Numbered from the stretch's first letter, positions 34,818 to 43,531 are shown. The stretch is DNA of 64,000 nucleotides from Anaerolineales bacterium (GCA_015075625.1 JABTTZ010000001.1:558001-622000), one strand, 5' to 3'. A program made the numbers and translations. Notes: a model not told the origin generated them from the letters alone.

Positions 34818-36866
34818 CTAACGTATCCAGATAGGGTCGGAGACATCCGCCGCATCGCGGATCATCAACCGCCGCCCATTCTGCACATCAACGACGATTA
34901 ATTTGTTCATTTTACCATCGTTTGCCAAGCCAACTCCCGCCGCAAAGCGCCCCGTTGGGGAAAGAATCGCGTTGGGCATCACCACAGGCACACCCTGAAA
35001 GGCTGCTGCTGCCGCCTCGCCCACCGTCCCCCGCGCCCGAATCACCGTGCTGCCATATGCCCAGCCGATGTTTTCAAGATAAACCGCCGCCCCCCCGCCG
35101 ATGCCCGGCAAGCCGCCCGGAAGCGGGCGCACATCGAGAATCGGCGCGGCAGAGAGCGCCAAGACCGCCCGTTCCCGCCCGTCACTGGCAAGCAGCGCCC
35201 ACCCCGCCCCTTCCCTTGCCCCGTAAAACAGCGCATTTAAGCCCCACGCGGCGGCGGCTGCCTCCACCGGAGCGCCCCAAGAAGTTAATGGAATACTCAC
35301 CCACAGCGAGAGGCTGCCCCCCCCAATAGGGACTTGTTCAACAATCAGAGTCCGCCGATCTGGGCTATAGGCGGGGCGGGTAAGGTAGCTATCGGAGGGG
35401 GCGGCGTAGACAAGGCGCGGCGTGGGGAGGACGCCCGCTATCAGCGGCAAACTGACCGTGTAGAGCGCATTCCCCTGCACGTAAGCGATCTCGCCGCCAT
35501 CCGAACGCCATGTGGGGAACGCTCCCGCCGCCGTATCCAGTGTTGCTAAGAGGCGCGATCCGGCAATGCCCGGCACATCGTCGGGGATGGGCGTCTCGCG
35601 GAAACCGGCTGGTGTGGGGGTGGGCGCTTCGTTCACCCTGTGTAAGGGGAGGAGGATCAACCGCTGCCCCATCGCCACAACCACCGAACGCCGATCCGCG
35701 CTGACGCCGAACGCTGCCACATTTTCGGGGAGGGTTGTCATTTGTTGAATGGGCTGTACGCCGCTGCCCGGGAGTTGGAACACCTGCCGAACCCCATTTT
35801 CGGCGCGGGCAAGGAAGAACAGATCGCCATCCATTGCCAATGTTCCGGCAATGTTCATCGGCGGCGCCCCCCACGCCAGGCGTGTCACCCGCTGGATCGG
35901 CGCGTAATCTTCCGACGCTGTTGCTGGTTCAATGAAGATGGGCGTCCCGCTGGTGATGTACACAAGGTGCGTCCCCTCGGCAATCCATTCGGCGCGGGCG
36001 TCGATCTCCGTCCCGCCCACCGCGCTGACCTCCCCGCTCCCCAGAATGGCAATGGGCGTCCCTTGCCCTTCATTCAGTTCGTGGTAAAAGGCTCGGATCG
36101 TCCCATCAAGGGTGTGGGTCAGCTTCGTGAAATGTCCGTCTGGTTTCTCCCACGCCACCATCAGGCGGGTTTCCCCCTCGCTTATGGTATTAATCACATT
36201 CAGGCGCAGCAGCCCACCCATCGCCGGAGCGAGGATAAGGCTATTATCATCCAGCCACGCCGCCTCAGCGGGGCGATCCACAACGGCGGTGCGGGTGACG
36301 CTCTGCGGGCTACCGTTCGTTTTGGTCACGGTGAACACCGTCCAGGTGTCGTTCACATCTTGAACGGCAAGCCGTCCGCCATTGGGGGCAATCGTCAGGT
36401 TGGTGTAGAGCCGATCTGTGAAATCAGTGTAGATCGGCGCACCGTCGGCGCCGGGAAAGGCAACGCGGACGCCCCCCGCCACAATGTAGCTGATCGTGAT
36501 TCCATCAGGCGACCAAACCAGTGTCCGATCTGTCGGGGCAAGGGCGGCTGGGGGGAGCGCGTCAGCGTCGAGTTGGGCGCGGCGGGCATCCTGAAGCGAG
36601 CCGATCCACACCTGCCCATCTTCGGTGCGGTAGACCGCCCACAGCCCATCGGGAGCAAGGTCAAAATCCAGCACACGGAGATCGGGATCGCTCAGCGGTG
36701 TTGGTTGGGCGGTTTGCGCGTCGTAGCAGATCAGCCGCCCGCCAGCGAGGGCGCACAGCGGCGCGGGCAGACGGGGACGGCGCTCGCGATCATCTTGGGC
36801 GCGGGCGGGGTAGGCGGTAAGCGTCGTAAGCATGGTTACGATGAGTAAGACGATCCCTTTACGCAT
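34818..36866 (-). CDS. Exported WD40/TolB-like beta-propeller protein
   Basis: A 682-residue secreted protein with a signal peptide ending YPARAQDD (about residue 23). Many repeats of the TolB/WD40-like PD40 kind are visible: DLAPDGLWAVYRTEDGQVWI, VWSPDGITISYI, APNGGRLAVQD, TWRSDGGEIAYVQGNALYTV, YSPDRRTLIVEQ. Such propellers usually bind proteins or ligands and report state; no catalytic motif was seen. Its first codons overlap the end of the rRNA methyltransferase gene by 8 bases, and a response regulator follows, so it could be a sensor arm for that regulator (inference). Confidence 0.82.
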   Translation of the reverse strand: MRKGIVLLIVTMLTTLTAYPARAQDDRERRPRLPAPLCALAGGRLICYDAQTAQPTPLSDPDLRVLDFDLAPDGLWAVYRTEDGQVWIGSLQDARRAQLDADALPPAALAPTDRTLVWSPDGITISYIVAGGVRVAFPGADGAPIYTDFTDRLYTNLTIAPNGGRLAVQDVNDTWTVFTVTKTNGSPQSVTRTAVVDRPAEAAWLDDNSLILAPAMGGLLRLNVINTISEGETRLMVAWEKPDGHFTKLTHTLDGTIRAFYHELNEGQGTPIAILGSGEVSAVGGTEIDARAEWIAEGTHLVYITSGTPIFIEPATASEDYAPIQRVTRLAWGAPPMNIAGTLAMDGDLFFLARAENGVRQVFQLPGSGVQPIQQMTTLPENVAAFGVSADRRSVVVAMGQRLILLPLHRVNEAPTPTPAGFRETPIPDDVPGIAGSRLLATLDTAAGAFPTWRSDGGEIAYVQGNALYTVSLPLIAGVLPTPRLVYAAPSDSYLTRPAYSPDRRTLIVEQVPIGGGSLSLWVSIPLTSWGAPVEAAAAAWGLNALFYGAREGAGWALLASDGRERAVLALSAAPILDVRPLPGGLPGIGGGAAVYLENIGWAYGSTVIRARGTVGEAAAAAFQGVPVVMPNAILSPTGRFAAGVGLANDGKMNKLIVVDVQNGRRLMIRDAADVSDPIWIR

Positions 36867-37671
36867 GGTCTGTTCTCACCACAAAGGCGATCTCCGTAGA
36901 AAAGCGTAGCGGCGTGACCTTCCATCCCCGTCCGGCAATCAGCGCGTTGAAGTGCGTCTCATAGCTTGCCGCCATGCCCTTCCCCCGCCCGCCAAGGCTC
37001 TGCGCCGGATACGACACGACGATCCACCGCGCCCGCAGCCGATCCAGCAGGATGCGTCCGGCATCTTTGGCAAGCTGCTCCAAACAGGGAATCGCCTTGA
37101 GGACGAAGGCGAGATCGGCAGCAGGGAGCGGATCGCGCAGGGCATCGGCAAGGTGCGCCTCCCCGTTGATGCCCAAGACGCGAAAGGCGCCGTTTAAAAA
37201 GGTGATCATATCCTCATAAACATCAAACGCTTGATAGTGTATTTCCGGCGGGAGCGGCATGAAGGGAATCATGAGTGGGTTCAACCCACAGGCAACGTCG
37301 ATCACTTGCCGAACGGGATCGGTGATTGCGCCGAAGATTGCCGTGTAAAAGTCAGTCATAATCGGCAGGCGTTCCCGCGTGCTGGCGTGCAGCCGGAGAA
37401 TCGCCTGAATGGTTTCCTTGCCGGAGTCGCGATCTGTGGCTTGGGCAAGGGTCATTTGCCACAGGGTGTAGGGGATTTCCGCGCCGAAATAAGCAGCCCC
37501 CACCTGATGCAGTTTGTTCTTCGTCGCCTTGATCGCCTCTTTCAGCGAGGGACGTTTCGCCAGTTCCGCCGCGCCAACCGCCCGTATTAGCCCCTTATGG
37601 ACGGCGTGATACTTGGCGCTCTCTCGCACGGCGAGGACGATCCGTTCCAGTGGGTCGTTCGGATCGCTCAT
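36859..37671 (-). CDS. 16S rRNA methyltransferase of the FmrO/ArmA/Rmt family
   Basis: Homologue of the SAM-dependent methyltransferases that modify N7 of G1405 in 16S rRNA and give high-level resistance to 4,6-disubstituted aminoglycosides. A 270-residue chain shows the helical N-terminal domain (KNKLHQVGAAYF, then LRLHASTRERLPIMTDFYTA), motif I VIDVACGLNPLMIPF, the LLK-like segment VLKAIPCLEQLA and the hallmark VVSYPAQSLGGRGKGM. These blocks line up in order with ArmA and RmtB. The ATG overlaps the stop of the TGT-like gene (ATGA). No aminoglycoside biosynthesis or mobile genes are adjacent, so this looks like a resident gene. Activity is inferred, not shown. Confidence 0.88.
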   Translation of the reverse strand: MSDPNDPLERIVLAVRESAKYHAVHKGLIRAVGAAELAKRPSLKEAIKATKNKLHQVGAAYFGAEIPYTLWQMTLAQATDRDSGKETIQAILRLHASTRERLPIMTDFYTAIFGAITDPVRQVIDVACGLNPLMIPFMPLPPEIHYQAFDVYEDMITFLNGAFRVLGINGEAHLADALRDPLPAADLAFVLKAIPCLEQLAKDAGRILLDRLRARWIVVSYPAQSLGGRGKGMAASYETHFNALIAGRGWKVTPLRFSTEIAFVVRTDHA

Positions 37672-38774
37672 ACACCCTCCCGTAAGATAGCGATCAGGCG
37701 CGTCATTGTCCGCAGGTTATGCATCGTGGCAAAGCGTTGGAAGGTTGAATCCCCGATCTTGAACAGGTGATGGATATAGCCAAGCGGGTAACGCTGGCAA
37801 ACGGGGCAGTCACAGGCGCTATCAATGGGCTGCCCATCTTTCAGGTGTTTTTTGTCGTCGGCATAGATGTAGCGCAGCCAATCGCCGCCGCGACGGGGAT
37901 CGCCGTCGATCACGTACAGCCGCCCATGACGGGCATCGCGGGTGGGCATGGCGCTGTCGAAGATGGGGTAGCCGAGGGCATGGCACGTCCAGACGTTTTT
38001 GGGGTGTCCCACGCCCAGCGCGTGCATGGGGTAGCCGCGGGGGATCAGGTCGCGGGTATAGCCCAGAATCTCGGTGAGCAGATTCCCCTCCCCATCCAGC
38101 GGAAAGCCGCCATACCCATAGCCATCGAAGCCAATCGCCAACAGCGCCTCAGCGCACTCCCGCCGCAGATCGCGGGATGCGCCGCCTTGCACAACGGCAA
38201 AGAGCAGCGGGCGAGGGGCATCGCCTTTCCGCCCGCTGAGGATGCGCTCAAATTCCCCTTTGCAGCGCCGCGCCCAACGAATCGTCCGGCGGACGGACTC
38301 ACGCTGGTCGGCGTCGGGGGCGTCGGGGTGGGTGCAGTCGTCCAAGCAGATCACAACATCGGAGCGGTAGCTCAGTTGCAGTTGGATGCTTTTTTCGGGG
38401 GTCAGGTTGATCTTTTTGCCCTCAATGGCAAAGGTTGCCCCCTTGTCGCGGAGCGTCCCCGCGTTGGGGTTCTCGCGGATGAGCGAGTAAATCTGAAAGC
38501 CGCCGGAATCGGTGATGATCGGACGCCGCCAGCCCGTCATCGTCCCTAAGCCGCCGAGGGCGCTCACTGTGGTAGAGCCGGGACGCTGCATGAGGTGGTA
38601 GGCGCTCATGACCAAGCCTTCGACGCCGCACGCCTCCAGATCGGCGCTATCCACCCCCCGCACAACGGCGCGGGTGGCATCTGGCAGGAAGATGGGGAGG
38701 GGCAGTGCGCCAGAGGGCGTCAGCAGGGCGGGCGAGGGGTGGGGTGTCATGCGTTCTATACCATCAGCAGTCAT
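37668..38774 (-). CDS. tRNA-guanine transglycosylase-like protein
   Basis: TIM-barrel base-exchange enzyme related to bacterial Tgt, which inserts preQ1 at tRNA position 34 (368 residues). The first catalytic Asp is in ITDSGGFQIYSL, the nucleophile region reads FDSAMPTRDARHG and the zinc site is CDCPVC followed by a His about 25 residues later. FAVVQGG is also conserved. The base-recognition loop is unusual: GYGYGGFPLDGEGN, where canonical Tgt has GGLAVGE. This may be an alternative-specificity paralogue. No queuosine biosynthesis genes are in the window. The start is ATG 38774 or 38750. It heads the operon with the rRNA methyltransferase. Confidence 0.85.
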   Translation of the reverse strand: MTADGIERMTPHPSPALLTPSGALPLPIFLPDATRAVVRGVDSADLEACGVEGLVMSAYHLMQRPGSTTVSALGGLGTMTGWRRPIITDSGGFQIYSLIRENPNAGTLRDKGATFAIEGKKINLTPEKSIQLQLSYRSDVVICLDDCTHPDAPDADQRESVRRTIRWARRCKGEFERILSGRKGDAPRPLLFAVVQGGASRDLRRECAEALLAIGFDGYGYGGFPLDGEGNLLTEILGYTRDLIPRGYPMHALGVGHPKNVWTCHALGYPIFDSAMPTRDARHGRLYVIDGDPRRGGDWLRYIYADDKKHLKDGQPIDSACDCPVCQRYPLGYIHHLFKIGDSTFQRFATMHNLRTMTRLIAILREGV

Positions 38775-38842
38775 TGGAAATAGGCTACGGTGTGTTCGGC
38801 AGGTGTGTGCCGGGCGGAGAAATCCCGCGAAATTGTGAAACG

Positions 38843-38848
38843 ACTATA
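38843..38848 (-). promoter_or_regulatory. -10-like hexamer (TATAGT) for the TGT-like operon
   Basis: TATAGT on the minus strand about 70 bases before ATG 38774; weaker than the other -10-like sites listed. Confidence 0.25.
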
Positions 38849-38875
38849 CCAGCAGGGGAACATAATCAGCAAGGG

Positions 38876-38905
38876 GTGGGGGCGACCACGCGGGGTCGCC
38901 CCCAC
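38876..38905 (-). terminator. Hairpin after the RlmM-like gene
   Basis: GTGGGGGCGACC ... GGTCGCCCCCAC, a perfect 12-bp stem with a 6-base loop, 33 bases beyond the stop of the RlmM-like gene. It likely ends the B12 operon transcript. Confidence 0.6.
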
Positions 38906-38938
38906 GGAGAGGGGATGAGGTTGCGCAGGTGCGGGATC

Positions 38939-39997
38939 CTAGCGCCGCCCCAACCACACGGTGATCTCGCTGCGGTTGTGAAAAAGCTGCCGCGCTCCTC
39001 GGATCACATAGACCTGTTCCAAGTGTTTGAAGGCGGCGCTGATCAGGTCTTCGATGCGGTCATCTTCGGGAAGTTTGAGCGTCATCAACGCCACCCCTTC
39101 ATGCCGGAGTTGGGGAGCAAGGGCGACCATCAGGTTTGCCGAGTCCATAGCATCCATCCGCATATCGTTGACGATCCAATCGTAGGTGTCTCCCTCGCGC
39201 TGAAGGTATGCCTGAGTCGTCATCCGCAGGTGGCGCGTATCCCGATCTGTCTTGAAGGAAGGGTGCATATCCGCCGGATCAACCGCCGTAACGTACATTC
39301 CCGCCGTGCGCAAAATGCGCGTCCAGCCACCCGGTGCTGCCCCAAGATCAAGGGCAAGTCCCCGTGCTTGAGGGGCAATCCCAAAGATTTTGCAGGCTTC
39401 CAAGAGCTTGAATTCGGCGCGGCTGATCTGTCCGGCTTCGCGGGAGAAACGCCGCATCCCCCCCGCCCAATCGGAAAGGTTCTCCGTCGCACGGGATAGA
39501 CCCACCCACGCGCTGAATTGTCCGGGTACACCGGCAACGGCGACGGAAAGAATTTGATCGGGGTTGCGCACGTCAATGGCCGCCCCGCGTTCCGCCCGAA
39601 TTATATCGGCAAGGGCATTGTTGATATCAAAGGGGGCGTAAGGCAACCCCTCACCAAAGACCCGCGTTTGGACGGAGACAGGCGTTTCAACCATGATGTG
39701 AGGGATGAGGGATGTAATTCCGCCGCGAATCGTCGCTATATCTGCCATCCGCCCATTGACGGAAAATTGGAGATCAACAGGGACGATGTGGCGCGGGAAG
39801 ATGGGCGGGGTGACGCTCCATGTTTTGGTAAGGGTGGCAAAAGAGACCGCTCCCATATCGACAACGATCACACCGGGGGCGAGATCGGCACGTCCAGTTT
39901 CGGGGTGGGCGTTGGGGGCGATGCGCCGGAGCTCGTGGAGGGCATAGCGCAGCGATTCTGGTTGGGCGGTCAGAAGAATGCGGTTGGCATTGGGCAT
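38939..39997 (-). CDS. RlmM-like THUMP/FtsJ rRNA methyltransferase
   Basis: A 352-residue protein with an N-terminal THUMP-like RNA-binding region and a C-terminal FtsJ/RrmJ ribose methyltransferase domain. The Lys-Asp-Lys-Glu tetrad is visible: K in SRAEFKLLEA, D in VNDMRMD, K in LMTLKLPE and E in HNRSEITVWLG. Motif I is LALDLGAAPGGWTRIL. This arrangement matches RlmM, which makes Cm2498 in 23S rRNA. Its first 28 bases overlap the end of the BtuD-like gene, so it belongs to the riboswitch-controlled operon, an unusual place for an rRNA enzyme. The exact target is inferred. Confidence 0.85.
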   Translation of the reverse strand: MPNANRILLTAQPESLRYALHELRRIAPNAHPETGRADLAPGVIVVDMGAVSFATLTKTWSVTPPIFPRHIVPVDLQFSVNGRMADIATIRGGITSLIPHIMVETPVSVQTRVFGEGLPYAPFDINNALADIIRAERGAAIDVRNPDQILSVAVAGVPGQFSAWVGLSRATENLSDWAGGMRRFSREAGQISRAEFKLLEACKIFGIAPQARGLALDLGAAPGGWTRILRTAGMYVTAVDPADMHPSFKTDRDTRHLRMTTQAYLQREGDTYDWIVNDMRMDAMDSANLMVALAPQLRHEGVALMTLKLPEDDRIEDLISAAFKHLEQVYVIRGARQLFHNRSEITVWLGRR

Positions 39998-41073
39998 GAG
40001 GCGTCAATTCTCTCGACTGATGGGTAGGCTGTACGCTCCCCGATTGAATCTGTTACATCAACGGTGCGGAGAGTCTGAATCAGATCATACACGGATTCAA
40101 CAAGGTGTCTATGATTTCCCTGAGCGATTTCCCACCGATCTTGGTGAATAGTAATTCGTGGCAGCCCCTCGGTAGGGGGGCATAAGGCATAGCCCGCCCG
40201 CGCCAACGCCCGTTTTGTCCAAAGCAAAATGGGCGAATCATCCTCACCAACAAGCGCCAGCGCTCCAATGGGTGTTCGGCTGAGGGCAAACCCCCCTGCC
40301 GCAATATTAAAGCGGATACCCTCACTGCGAAAGGCACGTCCCAACTGCCCATTTAATACAAGATCTTCCGGGGCGCCAGCCTGAAAGCGCCCGCCCTCCT
40401 CCAAAAGCCAGAGCCGATCCGCCGTTTGCAGGGCGAGATCGAGATCGTGGGAGGAGAGCAAAACCGCCCGCCCCGTCTGCCGTGCCAAACGCCCCAGCAG
40501 CGCCATAATCTCCGCCCGACGGGGCAGATCGAGGAACGCCGTTGGCTCATCAAGGATCAGCACATCGCCCTCTTGCGCCAAAGCACGGGCAATCAACACT
40601 TTTTGCCGTTCGCCGTCGCTTAATTCGCTGAGGGGGCGGTGCGCCAAACCCTCAGCGCCCACCGCCGCAAGCGACTCACGGATCACCGCATGATCCCGCG
40701 CCGTGAGCGACCCGCGCCAATCATTATGGGGATGACGCCCCAACGCCACGACGCCATAAGCGGAGAGCAGCCCGGTATCGACCCGCTCGGTGAGGACAAT
40801 GGCGATGCCCCGCGCCCGTTCGGTGGGCGTCAGGCGGTGCAGATCGCGTCCATTGAGGCTCACCCGCCCACCTAAAGGCGCTTGCAAGCCCGCCAATGTC
40901 CGCAGGAGAGTGGATTTTCCCGCGCCGTTCGTCCCGATCAGGCAGACGAGTTCCCCCGCCTGAAGATCGAGGCTGATTCCTTCGGCAAGGCGAGAGGCGC
41001 TTCCCCGAGGGCGAGGGTAGCCAATGGCGAGATCGGCGGCGGCAAGAAGGGCTGTGTTTGGATTGGTGGTCAT
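39970..41073 (-). CDS. btuD: Vitamin B12/iron-siderophore ABC transporter ATP-binding protein (BtuD-like)
   Basis: ATPase of a type II ABC importer. Walker A GTNGAGKSTLLRTLAG, signature LSDGERQKVLIARAL, Walker B VLILDEPTAFLD and H-loop LLSSHDLD are all present in the first 255 residues. A C-terminal extension of about 110 residues (from about FNIAAGGFALSR) is not part of the core ATPase fold and has no recognised motif. ATG 41073 is chosen because AAGGAAG lies about 10 bases before it. The open frame continues far upstream of this without start or homology, overlapping the permease gene, and is not coding. B12 as substrate follows from the upstream riboswitch. Confidence 0.9.
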   Translation of the reverse strand: MTTNPNTALLAAADLAIGYPRPRGSASRLAEGISLDLQAGELVCLIGTNGAGKSTLLRTLAGLQAPLGGRVSLNGRDLHRLTPTERARGIAIVLTERVDTGLLSAYGVVALGRHPHNDWRGSLTARDHAVIRESLAAVGAEGLAHRPLSELSDGERQKVLIARALAQEGDVLILDEPTAFLDLPRRAEIMALLGRLARQTGRAVLLSSHDLDLALQTADRLWLLEEGGRFQAGAPEDLVLNGQLGRAFRSEGIRFNIAAGGFALSRTPIGALALVGEDDSPILLWTKRALARAGYALCPPTEGLPRITIHQDRWEIAQGNHRHLVESVYDLIQTLRTVDVTDSIGERTAYPSVERIDASCPMPTAFF

Positions 41074-41123
41074 CACGATCTGGCTTCCTTTGTATTCCGA
41101 CATACATCCCCGCACCCCTGTAG

Positions 41124-41143
41124 GGACGCCCCATGGGGCGTCC
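41124..41143. other. Perfect palindrome between btuC and btuD
   Basis: GGACGCCCCATGGGGCGTCC, 20 bases, in the 89-base gap between the permease stop and the ATPase start. It could form an intercistronic hairpin that adjusts the level of the distal genes. Confidence 0.5.
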
Positions 41144-41162
41144 GGTTGCGCCCGTCCGCCGT

Positions 41163-42218
41163 TCACATCTCTAGGCGGTGGCGTTCCCACCCGCGCCAGA
41201 TGATGGCGATCACAATGGGAGCGCCGATGACCGCCGTCACCGCGTTCAGCGGCAGGACGACTTCCCCGCCGGGCATCTGGGCGATCAGATCGGCAAGGAT
41301 CGCCACCATCGCCCCGATCAGCGCACAGGTGGGCAGCAAATGGCGATGATCGGAGGTGCGAAAAAGCATCCGGCAGAGGTGCGGCACGGCGATCCCCAAA
41401 AAGCCAATCGGTCCGCAAAAGGCAGTGACCGCCCCCGCCAAGATTGCCGCGCTGAGGATAACCGCCAACCGCGCCCGCTTTAGATTCAGCCCCATGCTCT
41501 GGGCGTAGGTTTCCCCCAACAAGAGGGCGTTCAGCGGCTTGACAAGGGCTTGGGCAAGGGCAATGCCAACCAGGGTAACTGGCGCGAAGATCGCCATCTG
41601 CCGCCACGCCACACCCCCAAAGCTGCCAAACGACCAGCGAATGAACGCTTGCACGCGCTCCGCCGCGCTGAAATACATGAGAAGGCTGACGATAGCGCCA
41701 ACGAAGGCGCTGAACATCAGCCCCAAAACGAGCAGCGCGGCGACGCTCCGCAAGCGCCCCGACGCTGCCACAACAATCAGCAGCGCCCCGCCCGCACCGA
41801 GGCTGGCTGCCGCCGCCAAACCGAGATCGCCTAACCACCCCAGACCCGCAATGAGCGCCGCCCCGCCAATGCCGCCCGCAGCCAAGACGACGAGCGCCAC
41901 CCCCAAACTTGCCCCCGAACTGATTCCCAACACGTAGGGATCGGCAAGGGGGTTGCGAAAGAGGGTTTGCATCTGGATGCCCGCACACGCCAACCCCGCC
42001 CCCGCCAAAAGTGCGGTCAGGACGCGGGGAAGGCGAAACTGGACGATGATCGTCGCGTAGACGGGCTTTGAGGGGGCGCCGCCCGTCAGCGCGACAATCA
42101 CATCGCTGAGCGGGACATTCACCGACCCCACCGCCAGCGCCACGCCCACCATCCCGATCAGAACGGCGAGCAAGAACAGCAGTGTGAAGGAAAAGCGTGA
42201 ACGTCCCATCGTATCCAT
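41163..42218 (-). CDS. btuC: FecCD/BtuC-family ABC transporter permease
   Basis: Membrane subunit of the same importer, with about ten predicted helices over 351 residues. Family hallmarks include LPRVLTALLAGAGLACAG, QMQTLFRNPLADPYVLGISSG and the coupling segment GPIGFLGIAVPHLCRML. ATG 42218 is chosen because it lies 17 bases after the upstream stop; a longer frame to 42305 would overlap the binding-protein gene. No good ribosome binding site is visible, so translation may be coupled to btuF. Confidence 0.92.
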   Translation of the reverse strand: MDTMGRSRFSFTLLFLLAVLIGMVGVALAVGSVNVPLSDVIVALTGGAPSKPVYATIIVQFRLPRVLTALLAGAGLACAGIQMQTLFRNPLADPYVLGISSGASLGVALVVLAAGGIGGAALIAGLGWLGDLGLAAAASLGAGGALLIVVAASGRLRSVAALLVLGLMFSAFVGAIVSLLMYFSAAERVQAFIRWSFGSFGGVAWRQMAIFAPVTLVGIALAQALVKPLNALLLGETYAQSMGLNLKRARLAVILSAAILAGAVTAFCGPIGFLGIAVPHLCRMLFRTSDHRHLLPTCALIGAMVAILADLIAQMPGGEVVLPLNAVTAVIGAPIVIAIIWRGWERHRLEM

Positions 42219-42235
42219 CGAAAGGTGTGAGCGTG

Positions 42236-43432
42236 CTACTTCAACTGGACGTAGTAGTACAGGGTGTGATCGGGCAGCAGGTCGGGATGAAGAATGCTGA
42301 TCCAATCCGCCAAGATCAAGTCTGGACGGGTAACGCCGCTCTCGAAGAAATCAATTGCGCCGTTTTCGCCCGTGCGTCCCGTGTAGTTATAGGCCTTCCC
42401 ACTGGCAAAGGGGGCGAATTCCGCCAAGCGGGAATCCACCGCCGTAATGTCTTGAAGGGAGAACACAAAGCCCGGATTCAGCCACACATCGGCGTTTGCT
42501 GCTTTCTCAAAGACAACCTCAAGGCTCAGAAACAATGTCCCTGTGGTGGCGTCATCTGCCCAGGGAGAGCGCCCACCGGCATCCTCCAAGAGGGTGTTTG
42601 TGAAGCTTGCCCCACCGGGGATGTACCATGTCCCCTCATAGGGCGTGTTAAAGAGGACAAGCGGCTTTTCCGCCGCACCCTCGGCAAGCACCTTCAGGCG
42701 GTTGTACTCTGTTGCCACGTCATCAAAGTAGGCTGCTGCTGCGCCTTCTTGGTTATAGAATAGGGCGATGAATTTGATCCATTCGGCACGCCCTAAAGGG
42801 GTTGGTTCGATGAAATCGCCGTTGAGGACGGTGGGAAAGCCCGCCTGAATCAGCTTAGGATGCGAATCATAGTCCGCCGAGCCGCTGCCAAAAGTCATGA
42901 TCACATCGGGATCGAGAACGGCAATTTTTTCCAGATCAAGGGTCGGTCCGCTGCCGACTTCGGTGATCGTTCCCGCCTTGCCAGCGGCAATCACCTCTGG
43001 GGCGTAAGCAAAGGCGAGGCTGTCCACGCCAACGAGGGTCTCCACGACGCCCAAATCGACAAGCGGTGGGAGGTACGTGCTGGACATACTGATAAGGCGC
43101 TTTATCGGAACTTCGATGATGGTCGTCCCCTCTGGCAGATCGGTGGGGGCGGGCGCACCACACTGGAGAAGGGCATAGCGGAAGGCGCTCTCTGCGCCTT
43201 GCCAGGGCTTGCTCACGGTGACGAGTTTGTAGCTGTTGGCGTATTCAACGCTGAAGCCCGTCGCATACTCAACGGTAGCTTTTTCGGGGAAGTAATCTAC
43301 CGCCGCATCGTAGCTGGTGAGGCACTCGGTGGGGTTTTCCCCCTGTGCGCGGCTGGTATGGAGGGCGGGAATGATGGGGCTGAGGGTGAGCGCAGCCAAA
43401 ATGAGGAAAAGAAGGACACGTCGTTTAGCCAT
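42236..43432 (-). CDS. btuF: ABC transporter substrate-binding protein, BtuF/FepB type
   Basis: Exported helical-backbone binding protein (398 residues) that delivers a corrinoid or siderophore-like ligand to BtuCD. Signal peptide about residues 1-28 (ending HTSRAQG). The Peripla_BP_2 pattern is clear: RLISMSSTYLPPLVDLGVV, LVGVDSL, LEKIAVLDPDVIMTFGSG and the C-terminal RPDLILADWISILHPDLLP. ATG 43432 is chosen because AGGAG lies 12 bases before it and a signal peptide follows directly; a longer frame to 43717 runs through the riboswitch and is not real. The cobalamin riboswitch upstream makes B12 the probable ligand. Confidence 0.9.
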   Translation of the reverse strand: MAKRRVLLFLILAALTLSPIIPALHTSRAQGENPTECLTSYDAAVDYFPEKATVEYATGFSVEYANSYKLVTVSKPWQGAESAFRYALLQCGAPAPTDLPEGTTIIEVPIKRLISMSSTYLPPLVDLGVVETLVGVDSLAFAYAPEVIAAGKAGTITEVGSGPTLDLEKIAVLDPDVIMTFGSGSADYDSHPKLIQAGFPTVLNGDFIEPTPLGRAEWIKFIALFYNQEGAAAAYFDDVATEYNRLKVLAEGAAEKPLVLFNTPYEGTWYIPGGASFTNTLLEDAGGRSPWADDATTGTLFLSLEVVFEKAANADVWLNPGFVFSLQDITAVDSRLAEFAPFASGKAYNYTGRTGENGAIDFFESGVTRPDLILADWISILHPDLLPDHTLYYYVQLK

Positions 43433-43503
43433 TGCCGTAAGTGACTCCTGACGGATGGTGAAAAGGGACACGAAAGCAGGCGAACTCGCGGCAGCGGCGC
43501 GGG

Positions 43504-43531
43504 AAACAAAAAACCGCCGAGTGGCGGGTTT
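43504..43531 (-). terminator. Rho-independent terminator (riboswitch expression platform)
   Basis: Minus strand: AACCCGCCACTCGGCGGTT directly followed by TTTTGTTT. It lies between the cobalamin aptamer and the btuF start, so ligand binding would promote termination before btuF. Confidence 0.85.

Noticed and set aside
35742-36848. 368-codon plus-strand open frame opposite the propeller gene
   Set aside because: Antisense shadow of a GC-rich gene; the minus-strand protein has a signal peptide and propeller repeats.
37668-38774. DpdA-type DNA 7-deazaguanine system
   Set aside because: The TGT-like protein has none of the dpd partner genes beside it, and its length and zinc site fit Tgt-like proteins; DNA modification is not supported.
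41074-41988. Long upstream extension of the BtuD-like frame (about 300 codons)
   Set aside because: It is antisense-phase sequence within btuC on the same strand but another frame, with Arg/Gly/Cys-rich composition and no homology; the ATPase begins at 41073 with a good ribosome binding site.
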